From contig JAFKAC010000089.1 in assembly GCA_025766275.1 (NCBI GenBank), positions 124,001-188,000 on the forward strand: DNA of 64,000 bases. Reading direction: 5' to 3'. Shown in pieces: positions 23,249-35,270 of the stretch. How positions within the stretch are numbered: the stretch's first letter is position 1; every line of letters starts with the position of its first letter. Position numbers and translations under genes: made by a program. Below the pieces are notes generated by a model, which was not told where the DNA came from, searched no databases, and was given only the letters and a program-made list of their open reading frames with translations. Origin of the DNA: Lactarius indigo (lineage: Eukaryota; Basidiomycota; Agaricomycetes; Russulales; Russulaceae).

Positions 23249-23662
23249 TGTCACGGTCACGTGACATTGTGACATCACATCATGCAGACAAACAAACACC
23301 AGCGACAAGTCAAGTCTTCTCTTAGTCTCTCTTATCATGAAGTGAGCATGCCTTATGGTGCCACTATTGCACAGTAGTACACGTCAGCCTATAAGTGATG
23401 TGGCATAGAAAATGGTCCCCAAAAACCCCAGTCTTGTACGAGTATAAGAATGTAGCATACAAGTAGTACAACACTTGTCTACTCTTAGTTCTCGAATCTG
23501 AGTCATTTGCTAAGCCTGAACCCCTCTCCCTTGCGATCTCTTTGAGTGAGCCAAGGTTCCCTGAACTTGACTTGTCCAAGAAGACAAGTCCCAACTCTAC
23601 CATTAACATTGAGCCCAGCTCCATTAAAGACCAGTTCACGACGGTCCACCGGAACTGTAACA
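23249..23662 (+). repeat. Solo LTR-I (D-related) in family-H pol
   Basis: Begins TGTCACGG, ends CTGTAACA, flanked by exact 5-bp duplications GCTTG (23244-23248 and 23663-23667). Its promoter region (ACTTGTCTACTCTTAG after a TATAAG box) and its end (ACGGTCCACCGGAACTGTAACA-like) match LTR-D at 51442-51768, but the rest is diverged and longer (414 bp). Confidence 0.9.
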
Positions 23663-23768
23663 GCTTGGGTGCAGTTCTTGCTGCTATCTTGGTGCTTGTA
23701 GTAATTTTTGCTTGGATTCCAAGGTGATTGTACTTGCAAAAGCTGTGACTCCACAGCCATGGTTCATA
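23663..23768 (-). pseudogene. Family-H pol linker between protease and RT
   Basis: A 106-bp remnant between two solo LTRs. Because both LTR insertions have clean target duplications, this must be a continuous piece of the family-H element joining the RT (to 23248) and the protease (from 24347). Confidence 0.6.
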
Positions 23769-24346
23769 TGTTATGATCCAACACTTTGGACTCCAGTTAC
23801 AGTATGTCTCCTTGTCTTTCCCCTTCTGTACCATACCTTGTTACCAAAGGAGCTACTATCAGTAGTGGTGCTGTTCCCTTCTTTCTGAATACTCCCTTAG
23901 CCTGTTTCATCTCTTTGATATTGTGTGGACTTGTGTTCATGTTGTTTGGAACCCTGTCCTATATAAGCCTGTACCATAGACTGTAGGAAGCCAGACTTGA
24001 CTTCATTTGCAATCTAGCAACCTTGCTTTCATACCTTTGGTGTGACCTCATCTTATCCCCTCTTCTTGTGCATCCCCTACCTCAGTCCCTAACCAGGACA
24101 CTCCAAAGTCTTTGCAGTTGAACTATATCAATGTGTCACACCTGTTAAAGACTCTGTGCACTTGCAAGATAGAGTGTAGAGAAGTGTTGCACACTTCAGG
24201 CAAGGAGCCTTACACAACAGAGTAGTGCTGCACTTTGTGCCACATCTCTGCCACTTGTATGTCATAGCAATAAGACAATAGACATCTTCACTTGATACTT
24301 GTGTGATTCTGAACCTCAGAACCCACACCCCTGTTAGGGTGTAACA
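23769..24346 (+). repeat. Solo LTR-F in family-H pol
   Basis: Begins TGTTATGATCC, ends AGGGTGTAACA, 578 bp, with exact 5-bp duplications TCATA (23764-23768 and 24347-24351). It matches the 5' LTR of element F at 27911-28486 over its whole length. Confidence 0.92.
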
Positions 24347-26820
24347 TCATAGGCCTCTTGGGTAAATGTTTGTTCCATAGGTTTGATCTCATCAATTACA
24401 GGGAGGTAAGTTTCATCTGCTTGGTCAGGGCCTAATTTGAGGATATTTATTGTTGTGTTGCATGTCTGAGATGTTTTGGAAGAAATAACAACAGCTGAAG
24501 GGGACAAGGTGCAGGTTTTTGGGCATCTTGTAAAGGCTATCTTGGGTTGATGCCAGTTGATTTCTGGGTTGTGTGCCTGGAGCCAATCTGTTCCTAGGAT
24601 TATGTTGTGTTCCCCTATGGCAGTGGCATAGAGTTCCACTGTTTCATCGTGGTAAGCATTGTCTGCTGTTTAGATTTGTAGTTTTTGGATCATTGTGTTT
24701 TTGACAGAGCCCATCTTGTTGGGTGACTCATCCACATTTCTAACTGGTAGGGGTGTGTCCTCATTGTTAGGTTGTTTGCATCTGTGAACCCATCATCCAT
24801 GATGATGCCCTCCATGCCACTGTCCAACAGGGCATGGGCACTGATTTCCCTGCCAGACTTCTTTCCCACCAGTGTATCTCTGAGAACAATTGAAGGAGCT
24901 CTCCTATCCCAAATTGTTTCTACAAGTACAGGCTTGGCTCTGAGCATCTCTAGTAGAGAAAGGCCATGTACAATGCTACTGGCACTAATACTTCCAATTG
25001 ACAGTGCTACAATGGAAGAGCCTAAAAATCCTCATTAAAAGGCACCAAACATGGACATGCATCTGGGTCAAAAGGGAGTATCTCTCAATAAACTGCTTCT
25101 ATGCTTGCTGGGTGGTCAGTAGGTGCTTTCTCCTGACCAGCTTCATCAACAAAGGTACCATGTGCCCTAGCACTGTTGTTGTATTGGTTTCCTTTGGCCT
25201 TCATAGCTGCTGTCTTGGTGTGACATTCTTTAAGGACATGGCCTGGCTTTCCACAGTATAGGCAAAGTTTGTTTTTGAAATGATACTCTCATTCCTCCTT
25301 TGTAAGCTTTCCCCTTGGTTTGGTGGTGCAGGATGAGGAGGCATTAACATTTACACTATCATCTTCTGCTAGAACCACACATCCTGAGGTGTGTTTGTGG
25401 GTTTTGTTGTACTGGGTAATGGCATGGCCTGCATAGACTCAATATATGCAATTAAATTCTCTTGCCTTGTCAACAAGGGTGTCAAAGGTATTTTGTATGG
25501 GAGAAACACCAAGTAGTTTCATGTTTAAGCCAGTTGGAATGGCTTGTCAGAATGCATACATCTGGGTTTGTTCATTTGCCCCACTTCTTTTGGCGTGTGT
25601 GGACCATTCTTGGAACCACTCATTGAATGGTTGAGTACTCATCTTTAGAGTGTACATCTTATTGGTGGCTTCCATGGCAGTGTGGGCAGGAACAAAATGT
25701 GTTTCAAATTCTGTTTTAAATGTTGCCCATGTTCCAAAGGTGACTGCACCCCTGGCTATTGGGTTTAAGGCTTTCTTCTGTCTATCTTGGGCCTGTTCAC
25801 CAGCTGGGGTTCCTGCTTTAAAGTAGGTAAGTGCAGTAGATATCTTCTTATCATCAGTGTCATTGATGGACTGGTTCAAATGGAAGTAATTGGCCAGATT
25901 ATTCCAAAAGCTTCTGCATTGTTGGATTTTCCATCAAAAGGTTTGGGTGCTGCCCCAAGGATTTTAGCAGGTGGAGGTGCAAGGTGGAAAGGGGTGATGG
26001 AAGGGAATACTGGTGGGTAGTTGGCAAGGGAAGTTGTGAAAGGAACTCTAGTAATTAGTTCCTGTAGTGTGGCAGAGGAGGGATGCCAAGATTCTCCTTG
26101 AGGGGTGATAATGGCAATGTAGAGGTGAGGGCATTCTCCTTGGTGATGAAGACAAGGGGGAGCTTGATAGGCAGCAGTGGCTGCAGGAGGGATATTCTCC
26201 TGATTGGTGTGTGGGACAGGAGGGTTTTGTTCAGCTACCCTTTCATAGTTAATAGGTGAGTCTGGGGTGGGGGGCCATGAGGCAACTGGAGGAGGCAAGG
26301 GAGAAGGAGGATGTGGAGGAGTATCAACAGGTAGGGAAGGAGAGGCACAAGGGGTGGTGGCTGCATGGGAAGGAAGAGAAGGGTGTGGTGTAGGGAGATG
26401 AGCAGGAGGTGCAGATTCAGTGTGTGGTTCAGGGGAGGGGGTGTGAGAGAACTCAACTATGTTTCCATTGAGATCTATTATCTCAAGCACTTCTTCATAG
26501 AATTGTGCAGTACTAGGGGATGTGGGGTGAGGAGATGGGTGAGGGGTAGTTTCAGGGTCAGGGTATACCAGTTCTGGGGTAACTTCCCTTTCTTCTGGAA
26601 TGACTGGGGGTGAAAAGCTTTCAGGGGTGAGGGGGGAAGTGAAACTAGGTTGGGAAAGGTGAGAGGAGGATGCAACTGGGGAGTGAGTAAAGATAGAGTC
26701 AAGGGGGCTACCTGGAAATGGTCATATTCCTGGTAGCTACAGGAATCTCTGCCCCACTGTCCAAACTGCAAGAAATTGTAGTCTGAATCCACTGGGAGAG
26801 CCTGAGGTCAGTCTATTAAA
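24347..26820 (-). pseudogene. gag: Family-H gypsy gag and protease
   Basis: From the 5' side: a Pro-rich N-terminal region (26490-25950) with the capsid start FDGKSNNAEAF; a retrotransposon gag domain in 25879-25547 (WATFKTEFETHFVPAH, FNEWFQEW); a CCHC knuckle near 25217-25262 (C-LY-C-GKPG-H-VLKE-C, intact); and the protease in 24947-24690 with LLDSGMEG where the usual motif is LLDSGA[ST]. The protease continues to 24347 (GEHNIILGTDWL flap/core). Several in-frame stops and shifts lie between these blocks. This is a typical gypsy gag of the fungal type with a long Pro-rich leader. Confidence 0.75.
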
Positions 26821-26829
26821 GAGACTGTC

Positions 26830-27472
26830 CAAGTGTGGAGAACTCACTGTCACTTGACAGCAAGGGATAAGGCTGGAGATGACAGCAAGCGATGTGGAGA
26901 CAGAGGGATCGTTGAGGGTGAAAGGGAGGCATCTTGGCTCAAAAGAAGTAGTGGGGCATAAGAAGGTGGGGCACAAGAAGGAGCTGAGAGACAAGAGGTA
27001 AGATGTCACAAGTGGAAAGTCTGAGGGACTGTCCAATAGATTGTGCTAGCTTATATACTACAGGGGGTGGTCTGTGTGTAGGTTTAGGGCAGGCTTAGGG
27101 CCTGTCTATGAGTGCTGTGCAATACTGTGGATTGGAACATTCCAGAGATAACTATTAGTACCATCCAATCAGAATAAAGGACAAGCATGGTATGACTGTG
27201 GCACAGTCAATGACACCATATTGCACCATAGTGGTGTGACTCTGCAGTTACTGTGGAAATACCTGAGAGGTGATGACTTGGTTGATTACATGTGCACCAG
27301 CATGTGACTTGGAAAGACAGAGCAATGATGTGGCTTATCACATGATCATCAGAGGGTGAAGTTCAAACTCCGATTCCGGATTTCCCTTTTAGGAAGTTGA
27401 TGACATAAGACCAGGCCAGTGCAGACCAGTCCTAAGTGCCTTGAGTCACAACCAAGTTTATAGGTTCATGAC
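26830..27472 (-). repeat. Family-H 5' LTR (approximate left end)
   Basis: On the minus strand it starts TGTCATGAACC at 27472, right where the family-B gag fragment is interrupted. A TATATAAG box lies near 27050. The left boundary is not certain: TGTCACTTGACA at 26849 is one candidate end. No matching 3' LTR exists in the window for comparison. Confidence 0.5.
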
Positions 27473-27905
27473 AACAGCTAGGACCCACTTACTAACATTA
27501 GCCCCTTTGATGTAGGACAGGAAAAGTAATGCCCATTGATAAGGCATAGCCATTATTATGCCTTCATCAGTGTTCATGCCCCAGTATACTTGCCACTGGG
27601 TGAGAAACACTTTGACCTTGCTGTGTTCTCCATTGAAAACTGTAGGTGCTTTGCCAGCTAACTTGTTGTTCTGGGGAGGTATGGGTACTGCACCTGGTAA
27701 CCCTCCTCCAGGCAGTCCTCTGCCTCCTCCTGGTGGTCCTATAGGGTATCCTCCAGGGAATCCTCCAAATCCTCCACCATGTGGGGGTAGTCCTCCAGGA
27801 GGCCCTCCTCCACTAGATGGGTCTGGTTGGTCAGACCCAATGGCTCAGTGTATGGTGATGTTATCATTGGTCATTCAATGACCAGTATGGGGGTTGATGG
27901 GGGCT
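27473..27905 (-). pseudogene. gag: Family-B gypsy gag fragment
   Basis: Decodes on the minus strand to NNKLAGKAPTVFNGEH, VYWGMNTDEGI and FLSYIKGANVS after a Gly/Pro-rich leader, the same protein as in 45090-45707 and 62016-62693. It is bounded on the left by the family-H LTR (27472) and on the right by the 5' LTR of element F (27911), so it is the target into which both elements inserted. Confidence 0.8.
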
Positions 27906-27910
27906 AATAT

Positions 27911-28486
27911 TGTTATGATCCAATGCTTCGGACCTTAGTTACAGTATGTTTCCACCTTGCTTTTCCCATTTTGTACTATACCTTGTTACCAAAGGAGCTA
28001 CTGCTACTAGTGGCGCTGTTTCCTTGATCTGAATACCTCCTTATCCCATTTGGTCTCTTTGATATGGTGTGGACTTGTGTTCATGTTATTTGGAACCTCG
28101 TCCTATATAAACCTGTACTATAGACTGTAGGAAGCCAGACTTGGCTTCATTTGCAATCTAGCAACCTTGCTTTCATACTTTGGTGTGACTCCACTTTATC
28201 CCCTCTTCTTGTGCACCCCCTACCTCTGTCCTTAACAGGACACCTCAAAGTCTTTGCAGTTGAACTATATCAACACACCATACCTGTCAGACACTGTGCA
28301 CTAGCAAGATCAAGTGTAGAGAAGTGTTACACACTTCGGGTGAGGAGCCCTATATACAGAGTAGTGCTGCACCTTGTGCCACACCCCTGCCACTTGTATT
28401 TCATAGCAATAAGACAACAGACATCTTCACTTGATACCTGTGTGATCCAGAATCCTCAGAACCCACACCCCTGCTAGGGTGTAATA
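27911..28486 (+). repeat. LTR-F, 5' LTR of element F
   Basis: Begins TGTTATGATCC and ends AGGGTGTAATA, a C-to-T change of the AACA end kept in the solo copy at 23769-24346. TATATAAA at 28104-28111, then the 11-mer AGACTTGGCTT at 28137-28147, 33 nt after the box. Confidence 0.85.
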
Positions 28487-28487
28487 T

Positions 28488-28498
28488 AAGCCAAGTCT
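28488..28498 (+). promoter_or_regulatory. Self-priming primer-binding site of element F
   Basis: AAGCCAAGTCT starts one base after the LTR end and is the exact reverse complement of the LTR 11-mer AGACTTGGCTT (28137-28147). Confidence 0.6.
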
Positions 28499-28544
28499 AC
28501 AACCTCCAACACCACCAAGACACTACTGCCACACAGCGGAGTGG

Positions 28545-30340
28545 GTGATGATCCAAGAGGACACATCAGCCAACAACCAGACACCCCAGAGAACCCAGAA
28601 CGATGGCACAGCCAGGCAATGGATCCTCCCTGACACAAGAGGCCGCTTCAGCCATCCCCTCACACAAACCAGCACTCAGAACAGACCACAATCGTGGCAA
28701 GCATTAGTGTCACCTTTGAATCAGACAATGATTGGACCCCAGTCACAACCAGAACACAAGACAACCTCCCACACCATGTTAAAAGCAGTCAGTTAGGAAG
28801 AAGAGGAGCTTGCTAGACCACAACACCAAACAGACCACCTTCTTACAAGTGCCTCATCAAAGGCAAACTCAGACCAGTAGAATTCATCAACAACAACTGG
28901 TACATCCTCTGATACTTTCAGAACACATGCCACACCAGGGCCATAAACATCACACCACACAGATTTGCTGAAGGACTAGGCTGGTGGAATGAAGAAGACA
29001 AACAAAACCCAGAAACACCCACACAACAATCATCTTCAGCACCAAGAAACACTAGAGGAACATACAGATTACAACAAGACTCCTCAGAGGAAGAACCCAG
29101 TTCAAATGAAGTGGAATCACATTCAGAACCATCTCACTCCTCTGAACACCACTTAGACATCACAGTACCCACACAAGCTTTATCACATGCCAGCCCAACT
29201 ATCCCTATTTGGATAGAACCATCCCCAGCAGAAGAAGGATTCCCAGCCCCACTACCACCAATCAGAGTACCTTCCCCAGTTGAACCACCCCAGATCCCCA
29301 TCACACCACAACCAACACTCATCATGTCAGCCATAAATACCACAGGTACCGGCTCAGGCACTGGTACAGGCACAGGCTTGAGTGCTGGAGCAGGAGGAAC
29401 ACCAGCAACAAACTCAGGGGGGCTCAAAGGAGCACCTCCCACTCCATTCACAGGAGATAGAACAGAGAGCGGTCAGTTCAAAAGAGAACTACTGCAATAC
29501 ATCAAGCTAAACAGCAAAAACAAGCTTTCAAAGAACCTTATTCACAAGTACTATTTGCCCTCACAATGTTTAAAGGACCCAGAGTACAATTATGGGTCAA
29601 TCAAACCGAAGACAACATGGAAGTGGCATTAAGAGACCCCACCAAAGCCCTCACCAAAAACAGCAAGGATCTTTGGGACGGTTTCCTTAACACCTTTGAC
29701 AGAGACTGGACCGACACCCTAAACAAAGAGGGAGCCTATCAAAGCTCATCAACCTGACAATGCAGGGTGGAGCATTGGACAGCTACATCCTCAACTTTGA
29801 ACACCTTGCAGGAATAGCAGGATGGGCAAGAGATGCCCCTGGAATGGTGGAGTTCTTCAAAAGAGGACTACCCACAGGAATATATCATGCTTGCCTCATG
29901 AGGACCACTATTCCAAACACCATGGACGAGTGGCAAACCGCTGCCAGAGCAGAACACCAATGCTGGAAGCTGTTAAAGGCCAGACCAGGAAACAGAAACC
30001 CAGGACCAACCCAGAACATCTACCAAGGATGACCAAAGTGAGACCCAAATGCAATGGATGTAGATGCCACCACCTCCACCCCTTTCAAGAAGCTTACAGA
30101 AGAAGAAAAGAAAACCCTGATAAAAGAAGGATGCTGCTTCAAGTGCAGACAACAAGGACACATGGCTAGGAACTGCCAACAACAAAACACCACCAGCCAA
30201 ACCAAAGCCAGAGCCACAGACACCCAAGAAGTGGACACTGCACCCCCCATACACTCCAGAAGTGAGCACCTTATCAGTGTCTGCTGCCACAACCAAAGAC
30301 AAAGTCTGACAGGCCCATGCACTTGTCCAAGGCATGATTG
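28545..30340 (+). pseudogene. gag: Element F gag
   Basis: The N-terminal region is Ser/Thr/Pro-rich. The 29111-29632 block has a short GTGSGTGTGTG-type linker followed by the capsid start TPFTGDRTESGQFKREL. The rest of the capsid domain is in 29566-30032 with a frameshift near 29755 (GGALDSYILNFEHLAG, FFKRGLPTGIY). MDVDATTSTP opens the nucleocapsid part at about 30054, and an intact CCHC knuckle follows (C-FK-C-RQQG-H-MARN-C, about 30133-30177). A TGA lies just before the MDVD segment. The order and motifs are those of the gags in D and A. Confidence 0.75.
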
Positions 30341-30419
30341 AGGATGAAAAGAGATGCTACTATGCCCTTGACCAGGATTTTTGTGATGCCAACCTGTGAG
30401 AGCTGACAGGGAGGCCAAC

Positions 30420-30840
30420 TCAATGTACAGTATTTGTGATAGTGCTATGACAATCAAAGTTCTCATTCACCTTTACTACAAAGAAGCTCACATAAATGTG
30501 CTGCTAGACAGCAGTGCAACAGACAACCTAATTGACTGAAACCTAATCCAAAAACTTGGGTCAGGAACCACCCCCTTAAAACCACCCAGGTTGGTCCAAA
30601 ATGTAGATGGATTGTTAAACAAAGATGGCACCAAGATGGAAACATGCCAGTTATGGATAAAAAGAGGAGAAGAGGAAGTCCCCTTCCAATTCTTTATAAC
30701 CAGTCTGGGAGAAGACAGAATGATCTTTGGATACCCCTGGTTTGAACATGAAAACCTGGACATAGACTGGAAGAAACAAGAGCTGAAAGGAGAGGTGGTT
30801 ACCATCCTGACAGGAGGATACCATTTCCAAAGAAAGTGAC
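30420..30840 (+). pseudogene. pol: Element F aspartic protease
   Basis: LLDSSATDNLID near 30500-30535 corresponds to the protease active site (D-S-G-A in active copies; here the Gly is Ser). The core RMIFGYPWFEHENLDIDW follows near 30720. A TGA interrupts the frame after DNLID. The Gly-to-Ser change together with the stop makes it non-functional. Confidence 0.7.
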
Positions 30841-30929
30841 ACCAAGAAGCCAAAGCTGCAGCCACCAAAACAACCTTTGACCCAGTAAAGGAAATTACAA
30901 TTCCAGAAGCATATCAGCATCACAACAAG

Positions 30930-32520
30930 GTGTTCTCAGATGAAGAAGCACAATGTTTCCCCCCAGAAAGAGAGGAAGATCACCCTATCACACTGCGACC
31001 AGATGCACCCAACAAGATCAACTGTAAAATCTACCCCTTAACACCTAAGGAAGATAAAGAGTTGAAAGCATACCTCAATGAGAATATAGCAAAAGGTTAC
31101 ATCTATGAAGGGAGCTCCCCCTATGCTTCCTCCTTTTTCTTCAGGAAGAAGACAGATGGAGGATTGTGCCCCATCCTCAACTACAGACCTCTAAATACCT
31201 GGACAATAAAAGACACCTACCCACTACCTCTCATCTCCAACATCCTGACCAACTTGAATGGGAAAACACTGTTCTCAAAGTTTGATATCAGATGGGGGTA
31301 CCATAACATTCACATAAAAGAAGAAGACCAGTGGAAGGTGGCCTTCAAAACACCAAGAGGACTGTTCATCCCTCAAGTAATGACCTTTGGTCTCACAAAT
31401 GCGCCAGCTACCTTTGCAAGAACCATGAGCAGAATACTCCGACCACTCATGGACAAATACCCTAGAGAACTATTTGTGTACATGGATGATGTCCTGATAG
31501 CTACAGAAGAAGACACCAAATGCCACAGACAAATTGTATGAGTTCCTGGAAATCTGCAAAAAGGAGTCTTACTTCCTCAAAGCATCAAAATGCGTGTTCA
31601 AACAAAGAAAGATCCACTACCTAGGCATTGTCACCAATGGGTCTCAGATCAAAATTGACCCCAAGGACTGAAGGACTGGCCAAGAAAAATCAAGTCAGTC
31701 AAACAAGCAAGAAGTGTGTTAGGGACACTAAGCTATCAATGACCCTTCATCCCCAACTTTGCTCACTTAGCAAGACCCATCACAGACACAATAAAGATGT
31801 CAGAAGGACCCTTCAGATGGACAAAAGAAGCAGCAGAAGCCCTAGAAACTCTTTTCACACTTGTGTGCAAAGACCCTATCTTGTGTCAACCAGATATGGA
31901 TAAACCCTTTGAACTAGAAGCAGATGCCTCTGCCTTCGCCACAGGGGCAATCCTAACACAAAGAGATAGCTGAAACAAACCATAAGCTGTGGGATACTTC
32001 TCCAAGTCGTTCACAGAAGCAGAGTGCAACTATGACATCCATGACAGAGAACTACTAGCAGTAATCAGAGGACTAGAACACTGGAGACACCTTCTATTAG
32101 GGTCCCCCCACAAAGTCACAGTGTTCACAGACCACAAGAACCTAGAATACTATTGCCATCCTCAACAGATCAACAGGAGAGTGGCATGATACATCCCCAG
32201 ACTTGTGGACTACCACATCAAACTCCACCACAAACCAAGACCCCAGAACCATGCAGATGCCCTATCAAGATGCCCTGACCATGACACCAGAGCAGGGGAT
32301 AACACTGATGTAGTGGTCCTGACCCCAACCATCTTCACAAACTCTGCTCTCTCCATAAGGATAGATGACCGGGTCATAGCACACCAACTGGATCACCAAG
32401 ATACTCTTGACAAGTGGGCAGCCCCCTTTCAACTAACAAAACAAGGCAAACACTGGTGGAAGGGTGACAAACTGGTGGTTGTGGACAGCACACTGCTAAA
32501 GAGGGGGGTAATTTTCCCTG
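30930..32520 (+). pseudogene. pol: Element F reverse transcriptase and RNase H
   Basis: RT is open over 30930-31541: NKINCKIYPLTPKE, KGYIYEGSSPYAS, FDIRWGYHNIHI, MTFGLTNAPATF and the intact catalytic box YMDDVLIA. After a frameshift at 31541 come the connection (VLGTLSYQ) and RNase H (LEADASAFATG, YDIHDRELLAVI, VFTDHKNLEYY), broken by several stops that mostly replace expected Arg or Gln (for example before PFIPNF and after NRRVA). The block ends in the NHADALSR segment and the linker to the integrase. Confidence 0.8.
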
Positions 32521-32522
32521 TT

Positions 32523-33801
32523 TCATGATACAAAAACAGCAGGACACTCTGGAATAACAAAGACCTTGTGGTTGGTGTCACAAGACTTCTGGTGGCCAAA
32601 CATGAAAGATGACATATCTGCATATGTAAAGGGCTGTGCCACATGCCAATCAAACAAGAACTTCCCTGGAAACCCAAAGCCATTGATATTCCCCATCAAG
32701 ACTAACCAAGAAGCACTCCCTTTTGAAACCATCGCCCTAGACTTCATCACAAAGCTACCCCAATCAGGAGGCAATGGCACAATTCTCACCATCACAGATC
32801 ATGACTGTTCCAAGGCAGCCTTCTTCATCCCATGCAATGAAACAATAGATGCAGAAGGAGTGGCAAAACTCTATGCCAGGACAGTCCTGCCACACCATGG
32901 ACTACCAAGAAGGGTCATCTCCGATAGAGACCCTAGATTTACAGCAAAGTTCATTAGGGAGCTGTGCAGAGTACTTGACATAGAACAAAACATCAGCACA
33001 GCATACCACCCACAAACAGATGGACAATCAGAACAAACAATCCAGTGGCTAGAGCAATACCTCTGGATGTTCATAAATCACCAACAAGACAACTGGACAG
33101 AGCTATTACCTCTGGCACAATACACCCACAATTCCTGGCCAAGTGCAACCACCAAGAAGGCACCCTACAAGTTGGTTCTTGGATACATCCCAAGGGTACA
33201 CCAACCAGAAAGAACAGCTACAGTACCAGGGACACAAGAAAGACTAGAGCAGATCCAAGAAGCCAGAAGGACCGCCCAAGCAGTGATTACCCATGCACAA
33301 TCACTCTACAAAGGATCCTCTCGTTTCAAACAACATACAGAAGGAGATAGTGTGTGGCTAGATACCAGGAACTTGAAAACAATGCACCCTAGTTTCAAGT
33401 TAGCCCCAAAAAGATATGGACCCTTCAGGGTCACAAAGAAGATCTCCACCACCACATATGCCCTGAAAATTCCCCATCAGTGGTGGATCCACCCAGTATT
33501 CCATGTGTCCCCCTTGATGCCATACAAAGAAACCCCTATATATGGAAAGAACTTTATGGAACCACCCCCAGATCTAGTAGATGGAGAACAGGAGTGGGAA
33601 GTCAAGAAAATATTAGAAACAAGATGCCACAGGAACCAGTTACAGTTCCTGATCAAGTGGAAAGGATACTCTGATGCACACAATAGCTGGGAACCAGAGA
33701 AGAACCTCAACACCCCAGAACTCATTCAGGAACACTTCAAAAGTAACCCCAGAAGTGAAGGACCAAAGCAGTGGTTAAAGCGGAAGGAAGTAACAATATG
33801 A
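32523..33801 (+). CDS. pol: Element F integrase with chromodomain
   Basis: A 411-residue frame is still fully open from 32566 to the TGA at 33799-33801; the first part of the zinc-binding domain (the two His, near 32523) lies in another phase. Seen in order: zinc-binding Cys pair CATC; core D,D,E as ALDFITKL, ISDRDPRF and TDGQSEQTIQ; the IHPVFHVSPL fold; and a chromodomain (EVKKILETR...LQFLIKWKGYSDAHNSWEP, residues about 340-390), the targeting module of chromoviruses that in characterised members recognises modified histone H3. The catalytic residues and chromodomain aromatic positions appear intact. It is the longest undamaged pol segment outside element D. Confidence 0.85.
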
Positions 33802-35255
33802 ACAGTAACCATCTTCTCCACTAGCCTCCCTACCATGCCCTCTCGCTCCTCCTCTGTAGAACACCTTGTCGCTTGCACCATGGAAAGAGGCTCCTTTGAC
33901 AAAACACCCTCTGTCACCCCCTCCCCTAGTTATTCCCCTTTCCCAGTATGACCCCCTTCCTTGCCTTCACTTATCCAGGAGCCACAACCCATCAATCCCA
34001 CCATGCCCAGCATCATAGAAACAGAAGGAGGAGGAATAGCTCTTCGTGTTCCCCCTCCTGGACACACAGTTCCTCCCACCCCTGAGATATACCAACCCAT
34101 TACCTCTCCCCCTGACCCTAGAGTGACTATAGCTCGTCTCAGCAAAATAGTCAATGACCTAATCATAGATACACTCCCCATCAATTAGGAAAGGATGCAT
34201 ATCACTGCTGAAGAAGATGACAACCCTGGCTACCCCTTCTTTTTGAATGACCCTTGGAGCAGCCACTATGTCCACTTCCTCATCCCTGACAACACTGACC
34301 CAACCTTGTACATCTGAAAGGATGCTAAGTGGATCAAGATCAGCAAAAACAAAGAAGAGGTCATTGGTACCATGGGCAAGAATCTCCCTCACTATGGCCT
34401 CTCCCTCTTCCTCCTCCCCAAAGACAATGACCCCCACAACCCAGCTCCCCTTATCACCCCAGCACAGATGCAGAACTTTGATGAAGCTTCCCCTATATGA
34501 CCAGCAAAGTCAATGAAGTCCTAGAAGACCTGGGAGATGACTGCCTCATAGCAGAAGTCTTCAGGACTCATCAGCTCCTGTGACACCAGAAGGCCCTCTG
34601 AAAGGAGATTGAAGGCCTGTACAAGATGATGGAGCCCCTCAAAAGGCACCTCCTCAACATGGACACACAACTGTCCAGTGCCCAAAGGAGGTTGCAAGAA
34701 CACAAGGCTCATATGAGGATTGCAGATTATTGGCTTGCCTTACACCCCCCTCCTCCTGAAGAAGAGACTCACCCCTTCAAACTACAACCCATCCCCACCC
34801 CTGCCTCGTCTCATTATCACCTCATGCCCCAGCTTCATGAAGAACCAGAGGGACCCACCCCTTCTGCTGAAAGAAGGAAGAGGTGCAGGCATAGGACCAA
34901 CAAGAAGGAGACTGGCACCATCTGACTTTGCTACAGATGCCAGTCCAAAGACCACCTTTCCTTCACTTGCCCCCAGAAACAGAAGTACTGCTGGAGGTGC
35001 TCCAGTACTGACCACTTCCCTTACCAGTGCCTCTGGCCAGCCCCAGAAGAACACACACAGTGGTGTTGCAAGTGCTTCACTTACAACAGCCATGAAGAAA
35101 TCAAGTGCCCCAAATATAAACATTGTTGCAAATGTGGGACCTATGGTCCTTTCAACTTCCTTCACCAGCATTGTTGCCCACTCCCTCACAAAGACACCCC
35201 CTCCAATGATGTGGACAATGATGTCTATGACCTGGTGGACTTTGAAGCACTTTAG
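33802..35255 (+). pseudogene. Element F post-chromodomain extension with zinc knuckles
   Basis: Follows the chromodomain in the same phase after a TGA. It starts with a Pro-rich part (33830-34190), then a domain near 34200-34450 (YPFFLNDPWSSHYVHFL) that resembles the 'PLYA' domain of B and D only weakly. From 34626 a heptad-rich coiled coil (MEPLKRHLLNMDTQLSS) ends in HMRIADYWLALHPPPP, which aligns with the same place in D. From 34929 to about 35170 come two regular CCHC knuckles (C-YR-C-QSKD-H-LSFT-C and C-WR-C-SSTD-H-FPYQ-C) and two variant ones (C-CK-C-FTYNS-H-EEIK-C; C-CK-C...H). It ends at TAG 35253-35255. No signal peptide or membrane segment, so it is not env-like. One TGA (34923) and a few others interrupt it. 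Confidence 0.7.
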
Positions 35256-35270
35256 GGAGAGTTGACTTAG

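Noticed and set aside
23364..23834. 156-codon minus-strand frame
   Set aside because: It runs through solo LTR-I and into LTR-F across two insertion boundaries, so it cannot be an original gene.
27558..27881. Plus-strand Pro/Gly-rich frame (also 62128-62388)
   Set aside because: Both are the antisense of the Gly/Pro-rich leader of family-B gag; the minus-strand frame has homologues and domain order, the plus-strand one has none.
28545..28796. Separate small gene upstream of F gag
   Set aside because: Lies directly after the primer site in the place of the gag N-terminal region, with Ser/Thr/Pro-rich composition like the next block; treated as part of gag.
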